Shown piece by piece: positions 1-8,496 of a DNA stretch of 64,000 bases (its first letter is position 1; each line of letters starts with the position of its first letter). The notes beneath the pieces were generated by a model, which ran no database searches, had not been told where the DNA came from, and saw only the letters and a program-made list of their open reading frames with translations. The stretch lies in contig NZ_JAFEJA010000001.1 of the NCBI RefSeq assembly GCF_016919245.1, forward strand, positions 5,481,501 through 5,545,500. The letters are read 5' to 3'. Both the position numbers and the translations under genes were made by a program. Source of the DNA: Streptomyces zhihengii. GTDB taxonomy: Bacteria; Actinomycetota; Actinomycetes; Streptomycetales; Streptomycetaceae.

Positions 1-1
1 C

Positions 2-910
2 GTCGTCGAGGTCGGCATGGGCGGGAGCTGGGACGCGACGAACGTGATCGACGGCTCGGTCGCGGTCGTCACCCCGATCGACCTGGACCACACCGACCGC
101 CTCGGCTCCACGCCCGCCGAGATCGCGGGGGAGAAGGCCGGCATCATCAAGCAGGGCGCGACCGTCGTCCTGGCCCAGCAGCCGGTCGACGCCGCCCAGG
201 TGATGCTGAAGAAGGCCGTCGAGGCCGATGCGACGGTGGCCCGCGAGGGCCTGGAGTTCGGCATCGTCTCCCGCGAGGTGGCCGTCGGCGGCCAGCTCCT
301 GACGCTGCGCGGCCTGGGCGGAGAGTACGAGCAGGTCTTCCTCCCGCTGTACGGCGCCCACCAGGCGCACAACGCCGCGGTGGCGCTGGCGGCCGTGGAG
401 GCGTTCTTCGGCGTCGGCGCCGAGCAGCAGGGGCTGCTGGACATCGACACCGTCCGCCGGGCCTTCGCCTCCGTGGCGTCCCCCGGCCGGCTGGAGGTCG
501 TCCGCCGCAGCCCCACCGTCGTCCTGGACGCCGCGCACAACCCGGCGGGCGCGCGGGCGACGGCCGACGGCATCACCGAGTCGTTCGGCTTCTCGCGCCT
601 CATCGGCGTCGTCGGCACCAGCGCCGACAAGGACGTCAGGGGGCTGCTGGAGGCGTTCGAGCCGGTCTTCGCCGAGGTCGTGGTCACCCAGAACTCCAGC
701 CACCGGTCGATGGACGCCGACGAGCTGGCCGCGATCGCCGTCGAGGTCTTCGGCGACGACCGGGTGGTCGTGGAGCCGCGCCTGGACGACGCGCTGGAGG
801 CGGCGATCACGCTCGCCGAGGAGGAGTCGGAGTTCGCCGGCGCGGGTGTGCTGGTGACCGGCTCCGTGATCACGGTCGGCGAGGCCCGGCTGCTCCTGGG
901 AAGGGCCTGA
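2..910 (+). CDS. folC: Folylpolyglutamate synthase / dihydrofolate synthase, 5' end outside window
   Basis: C-terminal part (about 302 residues) of FolC, which adds glutamate to dihydropteroate and reduced folates in the cytoplasm. The reading frame is open to the left edge, so the start lies upstream. The visible part begins in the Mur-ligase-like ATPase core (VGMGGSWDATNVID, then DLDHTDRLGSTPAEIAGEKA), and the C-terminal substrate domain carries VVLDAAHNPAG, a typical FolC/Mur motif. The next gene starts six bases after the stop, so the two are probably co-transcribed. Family identity is very secure; the truncation is caused by the window edge and is not a mutation. Confidence 0.95.
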   Translation, partial: VVEVGMGGSWDATNVIDGSVAVVTPIDLDHTDRLGSTPAEIAGEKAGIIKQGATVVLAQQPVDAAQVMLKKAVEADATVAREGLEFGIVSREVAVGGQLLTLRGLGGEYEQVFLPLYGAHQAHNAAVALAAVEAFFGVGAEQQGLLDIDTVRRAFASVASPGRLEVVRRSPTVVLDAAHNPAGARATADGITESFGFSRLIGVVGTSADKDVRGLLEAFEPVFAEVVVTQNSSHRSMDADELAAIAVEVFGDDRVVVEPRLDDALEAAITLAEEESEFAGAGVLVTGSVITVGEARLLLGRA

Positions 911-916
911 CACCCC

Positions 917-1270
917 ATGCGTACGCTCTGTGCATCCACCCTGATCGGTGAGTTCTTCGTGATCGGCTTCGCCGGTCTGGTGGCCATGAAGGCGGACGGC
1001 GCCTCGATGACCGCGGTCTGGACGGTCTGCGGCGTCGCGATGCTGCTGTCGCTGCTGCTGTGCGGCATGATCACCCGTCCGGGCGGGATCCAGCTCGGCT
1101 GGGCCCTCCAGGTCGCGCTGATCGTCGGCGGCTTCGTCGTCCCGGCGATGTTCTTCCTCGGTGTGGTGTTCGCCGGACTGTGGTGGGCCTCGGTCCACTA
1201 CGGCCGGAAGATCGACGAGGCGAAGGCCCGCTGGGCGGCCCAGGCATCGGCAGGGCCTGACGCTGCGTAA
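917..1270 (+). CDS. DUF4233 family small membrane protein
   Basis: A 117-residue protein with about four hydrophobic segments (roughly residues 8-25, 33-52, 60-78 and 80-95) and a charged C-terminal tail. Small DUF4233 membrane proteins directly downstream of folC are usual in Streptomyces, and the six-base gap fits one transcript. The ATG at 917 is the first start after the folC stop. The function is unknown: position next to folC suggests a link to folate metabolism or simple co-transcription, but nothing in the sequence identifies a substrate or catalytic residue. Confidence 0.85.
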   Translation: MRTLCASTLIGEFFVIGFAGLVAMKADGASMTAVWTVCGVAMLLSLLLCGMITRPGGIQLGWALQVALIVGGFVVPAMFFLGVVFAGLWWASVHYGRKIDEAKARWAAQASAGPDAA

Positions 1271-1363
1271 CCGGGGTCCCGTCGCGCAGGGTAGCCTCAG
1301 GGGTGCCTGCCGCCCGGACCCCGTGGCGCAGACCTCTGACCCGCACATGAAGGAGCCCGCACC

Positions 1364-1774
1364 GTGAGCCAGCGCACGCTCGTCCTGCTCAAGCCCGACG
1401 CCGTACGCCGGGGACTGATCGGGGAGATCATCGGCCGCATCGAGGCCAAGGCCGGCTGGACCATCAGCGCTCTGGAACTGCGCACCCTCGACCAGGCGAC
1501 GCTGGAGCAGCACTACGGCGAGCACCGGGGCAAGCCGTTCTACGAGCCGCTGGTCGGCTTCATGGCCTCCGGTCCGGTCGTGGCCATGATCGTCGAGGGC
1601 GAGCGCGTCATCGAGGGTGTACGCCGCCTGGCGGGTCCGACCGACCCGATCGAGGCGGCTCCCGGGTCCATTCGCGGGGACTTCGGCACCATCGTCCGCG
1701 AGAATCTGATCCACGCCTCGGACTCCGAGGAGTCCGCCATTCGGGAGATGAAGATCTTCTTCCCGGAAGCCTGA
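1364..1774 (+). CDS. ndk: Nucleoside diphosphate kinase
   Basis: A 136-residue NDK that moves the gamma phosphate from ATP to other nucleoside diphosphates through a phosphohistidine. The N-terminus SQRTLVLLKPDAVRRGLIGE is typical and the catalytic histidine is His117 in NLIHASDS. Length matches bacterial NDKs. The start is GTG at 1364, preceded by AAGGAG with good spacing. A possible -10 element, TAGCCT, lies at 1292-1297, which would give a leader of about 60 bases; no clear -35 is seen. A strong hairpin at 1860-1886 follows. Identity is certain. Confidence 0.98.
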   Translation: MSQRTLVLLKPDAVRRGLIGEIIGRIEAKAGWTISALELRTLDQATLEQHYGEHRGKPFYEPLVGFMASGPVVAMIVEGERVIEGVRRLAGPTDPIEAAPGSIRGDFGTIVRENLIHASDSEESAIREMKIFFPEA

Positions 1775-1859
1775 CCGCTTCTCCCGAAAAGGCACGCAAT
1801 GCCGCTCCGGCCGGGGCTTTCGCTGACGCGCCATCAGTCGCGGGGCGTTCTTGACCTGG

Positions 1860-1886
1860 GGGCGACCGAAGGAATTTCGGTCGCCC
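1860..1886 (+). terminator. Hairpin terminator after ndk
   Basis: A perfect 11-bp stem (GGGCGACCGAA with its complement) closes a 5-base loop about 85 bases after the ndk stop. The following bases are T-rich (TTCGGTATAT) without a true U-tract. It separates ndk from mreB. The rest of the 296-base gap (1775-2070) holds a possible mreB -10 element, TACGAT at 1984-1989, with no convincing -35. Confidence 0.7.
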
Positions 1887-2070
1887 TTCGGTATATGCCG
1901 GAGGATTGCGGGAACGCATCGCCCCGACGCATCGTCACCACATACAGAGGTGGACCAGCGCGCCGTATCCGGGTGGACGGCACTACGATGTAAGCCTCCA
2001 CGCCACAGCACCCACCTCGCCATCCTGATAAGCCATCAACGCTCGATTTGGGAAGGCCAGACGCATCCTC

Positions 2071-3102
2071 ATGGGGAACAACATGTCGTTCATCGGCCGT
2101 GACATGGCTGTCGACCTCGGGACCGCCAACACGCTGGTGTACGTCAGAGGCCGGGGGATCGTTCTCAACGAGCCGTCCGTCGTCGCGATCAACACCAACA
2201 CGGGCGGCATTCTCGCGGTCGGCGCCGAGGCGAAGAAGATGATCGGCCGGACACCGGGCAACATCGTTGCCGTCCGGCCGCTGAAGGACGGCGTCATCGC
2301 CGACTTCGAGATCACCGAGCGGATGCTCCGCTACTTCATCCTCAAGATCCACAAGCGCCGCTACCTCGCCAGGCCGCGCGTCGTCGTCTGTGTGCCCTCC
2401 GGCATCACGGGCGTCGAGCGCCGCGCGGTCATCGAGGCGTCCACCCAGGCGGGCGCCCGGCAGGTGCACATCATCGAGGAGCCCATGGCCGCGGCCATCG
2501 GCTCCGGGCTCCCGGTGCACGAGGCGACGGGCAACATGGTCGTCGACATCGGCGGCGGGACGACCGAGGTCGCCGTGATCTCCCTCGGAGGAATCGTCAC
2601 GGCACAGTCCATCCGCGTCGCCGGCGACGAACTGGACAACGCGATCATCCAGCACATCAAGAAGGAGTACTCGCTCCTCCTCGGTGAGCGCACCGCCGAG
2701 TCCATCAAGATCACCATCGGTTCCGCGTACGACATGGACAAGGACGAGCACACCGAGATCCGGGGCCGCGACCTCGTCTCCGGTCTGCCCAAGACCGTCG
2801 TCATCTCGGCCGCCGAGGTCCGCAAGGCCATCGAGGAGCCGGTCAACGCCATCGTCGACGCCGTGAAGACCACCCTCGACAAGTGCCCGCCGGAGCTCTC
2901 CGGCGACGTCATGGACCGGGGCATCGTGCTCACCGGCGGCGGCGCCCTGCTGCGCGGGCTCGACGAGCGGCTGCGCCGCGAGACGGGCATGCCGATCCAC
3001 ATCGCCGAGGACCCGCTGGACTCGGTGGCCCTCGGATCCGGCAAGTGCGTCGAGGAGTTCGAGGCGCTCCAGCAGGTGCTGGACGCCCAGCCGCGTCGTT
3101 AG
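2071..3102 (+). CDS. mreB: Rod shape-determining actin homologue MreB
   Basis: A 343-residue bacterial actin that forms membrane-bound filaments. In Streptomyces it works mainly in building the spore wall rather than in vegetative tip growth. Actin-type nucleotide motifs are present: phosphate-1 [11 protein letters not shown] near residue 12, phosphate-2 [15 protein letters not shown] near residue 160, and a C-terminal adenosine motif with [14 protein letters not shown]. The first start is ATG 2071, but GGGGA at 2074-2078 stands seven bases before a second in-frame ATG at 2086 ([13 protein letters not shown]), so translation may begin there. First gene of the mre group, yet separated from mreC by a hairpin at 3109-3134. 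Confidence 0.97.
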   Translation: MGNNMSFIGRDMAVDLGTANTLVYVRGRGIVLNEPSVVAINTNTGGILAVGAEAKKMIGRTPGNIVAVRPLKDGVIADFEITERMLRYFILKIHKRRYLARPRVVVCVPSGITGVERRAVIEASTQAGARQVHIIEEPMAAAIGSGLPVHEATGNMVVDIGGGTTEVAVISLGGIVTAQSIRVAGDELDNAIIQHIKKEYSLLLGERTAESIKITIGSAYDMDKDEHTEIRGRDLVSGLPKTVVISAAEVRKAIEEPVNAIVDAVKTTLDKCPPELSGDVMDRGIVLTGGGALLRGLDERLRRETGMPIHIAEDPLDSVALGSGKCVEEFEALQQVLDAQPRR

Positions 3103-3108
3103 GCAGCC

Positions 3109-3134
3109 GGCGGCCCGCATCCCGCCGGGCCGCC
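3109..3134 (+). terminator. Hairpin between mreB and mreC
   Basis: A 9-bp perfect GC stem (GGCGGCCCG with CGGGCCGCC) lies seven bases after the mreB stop, inside a 153-base gap. It looks like a terminator or attenuator that would make mreB more abundant than mreCD-mrdA-rodA. No poly-T follows, so its strength is uncertain. Confidence 0.55.
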
Positions 3135-3255
3135 GCTCCGCCGTACGGGGGGTGCGAACGACCTCGGAAGGGGGTTCTTCCGTCTCCGTCACGGCCGCAG
3201 GACCGTTCCACATACGAACACCACCATTCCGACGAGGAAGGCACGGCCGCCGCAC

Positions 3256-4338
3256 GTGAGGGACACGAAAGAGAGCCGGCTGCTCCTGGTGCTGCTGATC
3301 GCCATCGCGTTCGCACTGATCACGGTGGACATCCGCGGCGGCGAGGAGTCACCGGTGGACGGAGCCCGACAGGCCGCGGCAACGGTCTTCGGCCCCGTCG
3401 AGAACGGGGTCGCGGCGGCCGTCGACCCGATCGGCAACGCCATCGGAGCCGTACGCGACTCCGGCGAGCGCCACGACCGCATCAGCGAACTGGAGCGGGA
3501 GAACGCCGAGCTGAAGCAGCGCCTCGGCAGCGACGACCGCAACCGCAGCAGGCTCCGCGAACTGGACGGCCTGATCCGGACGGCGGCGGCGGGCCAGTAC
3601 GGCATCAAGGGCGCCGAGGTCATCGCCATAGGAGCGGCCCAGGGCTTCTCCTGGACGGTCACCATCGACATCGGCGCCGACGACGGCATCACCCGCGACA
3701 TGACCGTCATCAACAGCGACGGACTCGTCGGCCGGGTCACCACCGTCGGCCCCCGCGCCTCCACGGTGCTGCTCGCCAGCGACCCCGACTTCACCGTCGG
3801 CACCCGCATGGAGAAGAGCAACGAACTCGGCTTCGCCACCGGCCAGGGCGACCGGCCGCTGATGGTGCAGCTCCTCAACGGCAAGGCCAAGGTGAAGAAG
3901 GGCGACCGGCTCGTCACCTTCGGCTCCCAGGGCAACAAGCCGTTCGTCCCGGGCGTCCCGGTCGGCGAGGTGGTCGGCGTCGACCCGGCCGGCGGCGACC
4001 TCACCCGCGACATCCACGTCCGCCCGTACGCCGCGTTCAGCAAGCTCGACATCGTCGGCGTCGTCGTGCAGGCCCCGCGCACGGATCCCCGGGACACCGT
4101 CCTGCCGCCCAAGCCCGAGAAGGCCCGCCCGACGCCCACCGTCACGGTGACCGTCACGCCCGGCGCCGACGGCTCCGTCGAGGGACAGGCCGACACGCAG
4201 CCCCAGGGGCAGACCGACGGCCGGGTCCGCGAGCAGCAGGACGGACAGCCGCAGACCCCGGACGACGCCGGGACCGCCCAGGACGGCGGAGCGGACCCAC
4301 CGGGCCCCACAGGCACCGCCGGCCCGAACGACGAGTAA
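3256..4338 (+). CDS. mreC: Rod shape-determining protein MreC
   Basis: A 360-residue bitopic membrane protein of the elongation/spore-wall complex. There is one N-terminal membrane helix (about residues 10-27), a short coiled coil (about 75-100, HDRISELERENAELKQRLG), then the beta-rich MreC domain to about residue 270. The remaining tail of about 90 residues is rich in Pro, Gln, Gly and Asp and is probably disordered, as often in actinobacteria. Start is GTG 3256; GAGGAAGG lies 14 bases upstream, a rather long spacing. mreD follows after 18 bases. It links MreB inside the cell to PBP2 outside. Confidence 0.95.
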   Translation: MRDTKESRLLLVLLIAIAFALITVDIRGGEESPVDGARQAAATVFGPVENGVAAAVDPIGNAIGAVRDSGERHDRISELERENAELKQRLGSDDRNRSRLRELDGLIRTAAAGQYGIKGAEVIAIGAAQGFSWTVTIDIGADDGITRDMTVINSDGLVGRVTTVGPRASTVLLASDPDFTVGTRMEKSNELGFATGQGDRPLMVQLLNGKAKVKKGDRLVTFGSQGNKPFVPGVPVGEVVGVDPAGGDLTRDIHVRPYAAFSKLDIVGVVVQAPRTDPRDTVLPPKPEKARPTPTVTVTVTPGADGSVEGQADTQPQGQTDGRVREQQDGQPQTPDDAGTAQDGGADPPGPTGTAGPNDE

Positions 4339-4356
4339 ACAGGAGCTGATCCGTCC

Positions 4357-5028
4357 ATGCGTGTCAACCGGATGCTGCTCTCCACGACGCTGGTCGTGGT
4401 CGCCCTCGTCATCCAGGTCACCGTCCTCGCCCGCCTCCAGCTTCCCGGCGCCGTCCCGGACCTGATGCTGCTCACCGTCCTCGGACTGGCCATGGTCTAC
4501 GGCCATGTCGCGGGCGCGCTCATCGGATTCGGCGCCGGCCTCCTCGCGGACATCGCGCCGCCCGCCGACCACGCGGCCGGGCGCTACGCCCTCGTGCTGT
4601 GCGTCATCGGCTACCTCGCCGGCCTGATCAAGCCCGACAACGGGCAGCAGCTCCGCTCGGCGACCGGCCCGATGGCCGTCGTCGTCGGCGCCGCGGTCGG
4701 CTCCACCCTGCTGTACGCCGGAGTGGGCGCACTCGTCGGCGACACCGCCGCGCGCCATGTCGGGCTCGGCGGCCTGCTGTTCACGGCCGCCGTGTACGAC
4801 CTGATCCTCGCGCCCTTCACCGTGCCCCTGATCATGTGGCTGGCCAGACGCAGCGACAACGATCCGCTCGCCGAGAACCAGAACAGCGGCGGCACCGACG
4901 TCGCCTCCGGCTGGCTGTCGTCCGGCACCGGTCTGCGGATCGGCGCCCAGCGCAGCGGCCTGCGGATCAAGGCGGCACGGACACGGGCGGCACGCGCCGG
5001 CCGCATCAAGGGAGTCAAGCGACTGTGA
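4357..5028 (+). CDS. mreD: Rod shape-determining protein MreD
   Basis: A 223-residue integral membrane protein with about five hydrophobic helices between residues 5 and 165 and a strongly basic C-terminal tail rich in Arg and Lys. Identified by size, topology and position between mreC and mrdA. MreD is the least conserved member of the complex and has no catalytic motif. The basic tail should lie in the cytoplasm. The next start codon is 16 bases after the stop, so the genes are translationally close. Confidence 0.92.
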   Translation: MRVNRMLLSTTLVVVALVIQVTVLARLQLPGAVPDLMLLTVLGLAMVYGHVAGALIGFGAGLLADIAPPADHAAGRYALVLCVIGYLAGLIKPDNGQQLRSATGPMAVVVGAAVGSTLLYAGVGALVGDTAARHVGLGGLLFTAAVYDLILAPFTVPLIMWLARRSDNDPLAENQNSGGTDVASGWLSSGTGLRIGAQRSGLRIKAARTRAARAGRIKGVKRL

Positions 5029-5044
5029 CCGAGGGGGCAGCAGC

Positions 5045-7216
5045 GTGAGCAACATTCCGGAGACCGGACGGACCCCCCGGGTCCAGATCCGTCTCGTCAT
5101 CATCCAGGTCCTCGTCTTCTCCCTGCTGCTCACGCTCGGCGGCCGGCTCTGGTACCTCCAGATCCGCAACGGCGACGAGTACGCGGACGAGGCCAGCGGC
5201 AACCATGTGCAGCGGGTCGTCACCCCCGCCGTGCGCGGCTCGATCCTCGACGCCCGGGGCGTGGCCCTCGCCGACAACGAGACCCGGCTGGTCGTCTCGG
5301 CGTCCCGCACCGAGCTGATGAAGATGAAGGACGACGGCAAGGGCGTACTGACCCGGCTCGCCGGCGTGCTCGGCATGAAGCCGAAGGACGTCATGGACAA
5401 GGTCCGGCTCTGCGACGCGAAGACCCCCCAGCCGTGCTGGAACGGCTCCCCGTACCAGCCGATCCCGGTCACCGACGAGGCCACCACCCAGCAGGCGCTC
5501 CAGATCCGCGAGCGGACCGAGGACTTCCCCGGCATCACCGCCGAGCCCGCCGCCGTGCGCCGCTACACCGCGCCCGCCGACGCCCGCACCTCCCAGGTCC
5601 TCGGCTACCTGTCGCCCGTCACCGACGACGAGATCCAGAAGGCCAAGGACTCCGAGTCGCCGTACCTGCGCTCCGACCAGGTCGGCCGGTCCGGCCTGGA
5701 GCGCACCTACGACGCGGCGCTGCGCGGCAAGGCCGGCGTCACCTCCTACGAGGTCGACAAGCTCGGCCGGGTCATGGGGGAGGCGGAGTCCGACCCGGGT
5801 GTCCCCGGCTCGAACCTGGTCACCAGCATCGACGCCCGGGTCCAGGCCGTCGCCGAGTCCGAGCTCCACAAGGCGATGAAGGCCGCCCGGCTGGAGACCG
5901 ACAAGATCACCGGCCGCCCCTACGAGGCCGACGCCGGCGCCGTCGTCGTGATGGAGTCGCGCACCGGCCGGGTCGTCGCCATGGCCTCGCAGCCCGACTA
6001 CGACCCCAACGCCTGGGTCGGCGGCATCTCCGGCAGGGACTACGCCAAGCTCACCGGCAAGGACTCCAACTTCCCCCTGCTCAACCGGGCCATCCAGGGC
6101 CAGGCCGCCCCCGGCTCGGTGTTCAAGGTGGTGTCGGCGAGCGCCGCCGTCCGGGCCGGCCACGACTTCGACGACCGCTACAACTGCAGCAGCTCCTACA
6201 GCCTCGGCAGCCGGAGCTTCGCGAACTTCGAGTCCCAGGGACACGGCCCCATCACCCTCGGGGAAGCCCTGAAGTTCTCCTGCAACACCGTCTTCTACGC
6301 CCTCGGCCACGACGAGTGGAAGCGCGACGGCGGCACCAAGCCGAAGAAGAACGCCCACGACTGGTTCTACCGGACGGCGCACGACTTCGGCTTCGGCAGC
6401 GAGACCGGCGTCGACCTGCCCAACGAGGTCAAGGGCCGCATCCCGGACCGCCAGTGGAAGAAGGACTTCTGGGAGGCCAACAAGGACTCCTGGTGCAAGG
6501 AGGGCAAGAAGGGCGGCAGCTACGTCGAGCAGATCGCCTACGAGAACTGCCTGGAGGGCAACCAGCTCAAGGCCGGTGACAGCATCAACTTCTCCATCGG
6601 CCAGGGCGACATCCTCGTCACGCCCATCCAGATGGCGACCGCCTACTCCGCGATCAGCAACGGCGGCACCCTCTACAACCCCACCATCGGCAAGGCGATC
6701 GTCAGCCCCGACGGCAAGCGCGTCGAGGAGATCCCGCCCCAGGCCCACGGCAAGCTGCCGATAGGGAAGAAGACCATCAACGACCTCGACAAGGGTCTGC
6801 GCTCCGTCGTCGGCCCCGGCGGCACCGCCTCCTGGCGGTTCGGCGGCTGGCCCCAGGACAAGATCCCGATGCGGGCCAAGACCGGCACCGCCCAGGTCTA
6901 CGGCAAGCAGACCACCTCGTGGTTCGCGACCTACACGGACGACTACACGATCGTCATGACCATCTCCCAGGGTGGTACGGGCTCCGGCGCCTCCGGTCCC
7001 GCGGTCCGCAAGATCTACGAGGCGATGTACGGCCTCGACGAGCAGGGCAACCAGGACCTCAAGCGGGCCCTGCTGCCCACGCCCCAGAAGGACCTGCCCA
7101 AGATCTCCCCGGACGGCTCCATCGACGCCCCCGAGGTCAGGCCCTACGTGCCTCCGAAGCCGGCGGACCCGGCCGACGCACAGACGCTCGCGGGCGCGCC
7201 CGCACGGAGGGACTAG
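5045..7216 (+). CDS. mrdA: Class B penicillin-binding protein 2, transpeptidase
   Basis: A 723-residue monofunctional peptidoglycan transpeptidase working with the glycosyltransferase RodA. One N-terminal membrane anchor (about residues 13-35), a PBP dimerisation domain with RGSILDARG, then the penicillin-binding domain. All three active-site motifs are present: SVFK with Ser358, SCN at 412-414, and KTG at 612-614. The C-terminal 60 residues are Pro-rich. Start GTG 5045 follows a GGGGGCAGCAGC stretch. The stop is three bases before the rodA ATG. Equivalent to PBP2 of other bacteria. Confidence 0.96.
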   Translation: MSNIPETGRTPRVQIRLVIIQVLVFSLLLTLGGRLWYLQIRNGDEYADEASGNHVQRVVTPAVRGSILDARGVALADNETRLVVSASRTELMKMKDDGKGVLTRLAGVLGMKPKDVMDKVRLCDAKTPQPCWNGSPYQPIPVTDEATTQQALQIRERTEDFPGITAEPAAVRRYTAPADARTSQVLGYLSPVTDDEIQKAKDSESPYLRSDQVGRSGLERTYDAALRGKAGVTSYEVDKLGRVMGEAESDPGVPGSNLVTSIDARVQAVAESELHKAMKAARLETDKITGRPYEADAGAVVVMESRTGRVVAMASQPDYDPNAWVGGISGRDYAKLTGKDSNFPLLNRAIQGQAAPGSVFKVVSASAAVRAGHDFDDRYNCSSSYSLGSRSFANFESQGHGPITLGEALKFSCNTVFYALGHDEWKRDGGTKPKKNAHDWFYRTAHDFGFGSETGVDLPNEVKGRIPDRQWKKDFWEANKDSWCKEGKKGGSYVEQIAYENCLEGNQLKAGDSINFSIGQGDILVTPIQMATAYSAISNGGTLYNPTIGKAIVSPDGKRVEEIPPQAHGKLPIGKKTINDLDKGLRSVVGPGGTASWRFGGWPQDKIPMRAKTGTAQVYGKQTTSWFATYTDDYTIVMTISQGGTGSGASGPAVRKIYEAMYGLDEQGNQDLKRALLPTPQKDLPKISPDGSIDAPEVRPYVPPKPADPADAQTLAGAPARRD

Positions 7217-7219
7217 GAC

Positions 7220-8419
7220 ATGACAGGCGCAGGCGGATTCTCCGTCTCCGGATACGGACCCGAGCGCGGGGGACTGTGGTCCCGGCTCAGCGCCCGCGAC
7301 TCGGTCGCCCGCCGGCTCGACTGGCCGCTGATGTTCTCGGCGCTCGCGCTGTCGGTCATCGGCACGCTGCTGGTGTGGTCCGCCACCCGCGGCCGCACCG
7401 AGCTGAACGACGGCGACCCGTACAGCTTCCTGATCAAGCACAGCCTCAACATCGGCATCGGCTTCGCCCTGATGGTCGCGACCGTCTGGCTCGGCCACCG
7501 CACCCTGCGCGGCGCGGTCCCCGTGCTCTACGGCCTCTCCGTGGTGCTGGTGCTGCTGGTCCTCACCCCGCTCGGCGCCACCATCAACGGCGCGCACGCC
7601 TGGCTCGTCATCGGCGGACTGTCGCTCCAGCCGTCCGAGTTCGTGAAGATCACCATCATCCTGGGCATGGCGATGATGCTCGCCGCCCGCGTCGACGCCG
7701 GCGACCAGCTCCACCCCGACCACCGCACGGTCGCCAAGTCGCTCGCCTTCGCCGTGCTGCCCATGGCCATCGTCATGCTGATGCCCGACCTCGGCTCGGT
7801 CATGGTCATGGTCGTCATCGTGCTCGGCGTCCTGCTGGCCTCCGGCGCGTCCAACCGCTGGATCCTCGGGCTGATCGGCGCCGGCGCGGCGGGCGCGGTC
7901 CTGGTCGCCGCCCTCGGCGTGCTCGACGAGTACCAGATCAACCGGTTCGCCGCCTTCGCCAACCCCGAGCTGGACCCGGCGGGCGTCGGCTACAACACCA
8001 ACCAGGCCCGCATCGCCATCGGCTCCGGCGGCCTGTACGGCGCCGGCCTCTTCAACGGCCACCAGACCACCGGCCAGTTCGTGCCCGAACAGCAGACCGA
8101 CTTCATCTTCACCGTCGCCGGCGAGGAGCTCGGCTTCGTCGGCGCCGGGCTGATCCTGGTGCTCCTCGGCGTCGTGCTGTGGCGCGCCTGCCGGATCGCC
8201 CGCGAGACCACCGAGCTCTACGGCACCATCGTCGCCGCCGGCATCATCGCCTGGTTCGCCTTCCAGGCCTTCGAGAACATCGGCATGGCGATGGGCATCA
8301 TGCCCGTCGCCGGCCTCCCGCTGCCCTTCGTCTCCTACGGCGGCACCTCGATGTTCGCCGTGTGGATAGCGGTGGGGCTCCTCCAGTCGATCCGGGTGCA
8401 GAAACCCATAAGCGCCTGA
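7220..8419 (+). CDS. rodA: SEDS-family peptidoglycan glycosyltransferase RodA
   Basis: A 399-residue polytopic SEDS protein with about ten membrane helices, which polymerises lipid II for the wall made by MreB/PBP2. SEDS signatures include INGAHAWLVIGGLSLQPSEF near residue 120 and the C-terminal LPLPFVSYGGTSM near residue 375. The family also includes FtsW, but the position three bases behind mrdA in an mre group indicates RodA (the Streptomyces equivalent has been called Sfr, as I recall). A strong hairpin at 8424-8456 ends the unit. Confidence 0.95.
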   Translation: MTGAGGFSVSGYGPERGGLWSRLSARDSVARRLDWPLMFSALALSVIGTLLVWSATRGRTELNDGDPYSFLIKHSLNIGIGFALMVATVWLGHRTLRGAVPVLYGLSVVLVLLVLTPLGATINGAHAWLVIGGLSLQPSEFVKITIILGMAMMLAARVDAGDQLHPDHRTVAKSLAFAVLPMAIVMLMPDLGSVMVMVVIVLGVLLASGASNRWILGLIGAGAAGAVLVAALGVLDEYQINRFAAFANPELDPAGVGYNTNQARIAIGSGGLYGAGLFNGHQTTGQFVPEQQTDFIFTVAGEELGFVGAGLILVLLGVVLWRACRIARETTELYGTIVAAGIIAWFAFQAFENIGMAMGIMPVAGLPLPFVSYGGTSMFAVWIAVGLLQSIRVQKPISA

Positions 8420-8423
8420 GAAA

Positions 8424-8456
8424 CCCGGCCGCCGCGCCCTGGGCGCGGCGGCCGGG
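8424..8456 (+). terminator. Hairpin terminator after rodA
   Basis: A 14-bp GC stem (CCCGGCCGCCGCGC with its complement) and a 5-base loop begin five bases after the rodA stop. It should end the mreC-mreD-mrdA-rodA transcript. Confidence 0.8.
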
Positions 8457-8484
8457 CGCACTCCCGCCACGGGCCCGTCCGCAC

Positions 8485-8490
8485 TAGATT
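8485..8490 (+). promoter_or_regulatory. -10 element for a leaderless CYTH/CHAD mRNA
   Basis: TAGATT stands six bases before the ATG at 8497. Transcription would begin at or next to the start codon, and no Shine-Dalgarno is present, so a leaderless mRNA is likely. No good -35 is visible. Confidence 0.6.
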
Positions 8491-8496
8491 CGGGTC

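Noticed and set aside
5015..8470. A minus-strand open frame of about 1150 codons opposite PBP2 and RodA
   Set aside because: It exactly mirrors two certain genes; the product is low complexity and has no start signals.
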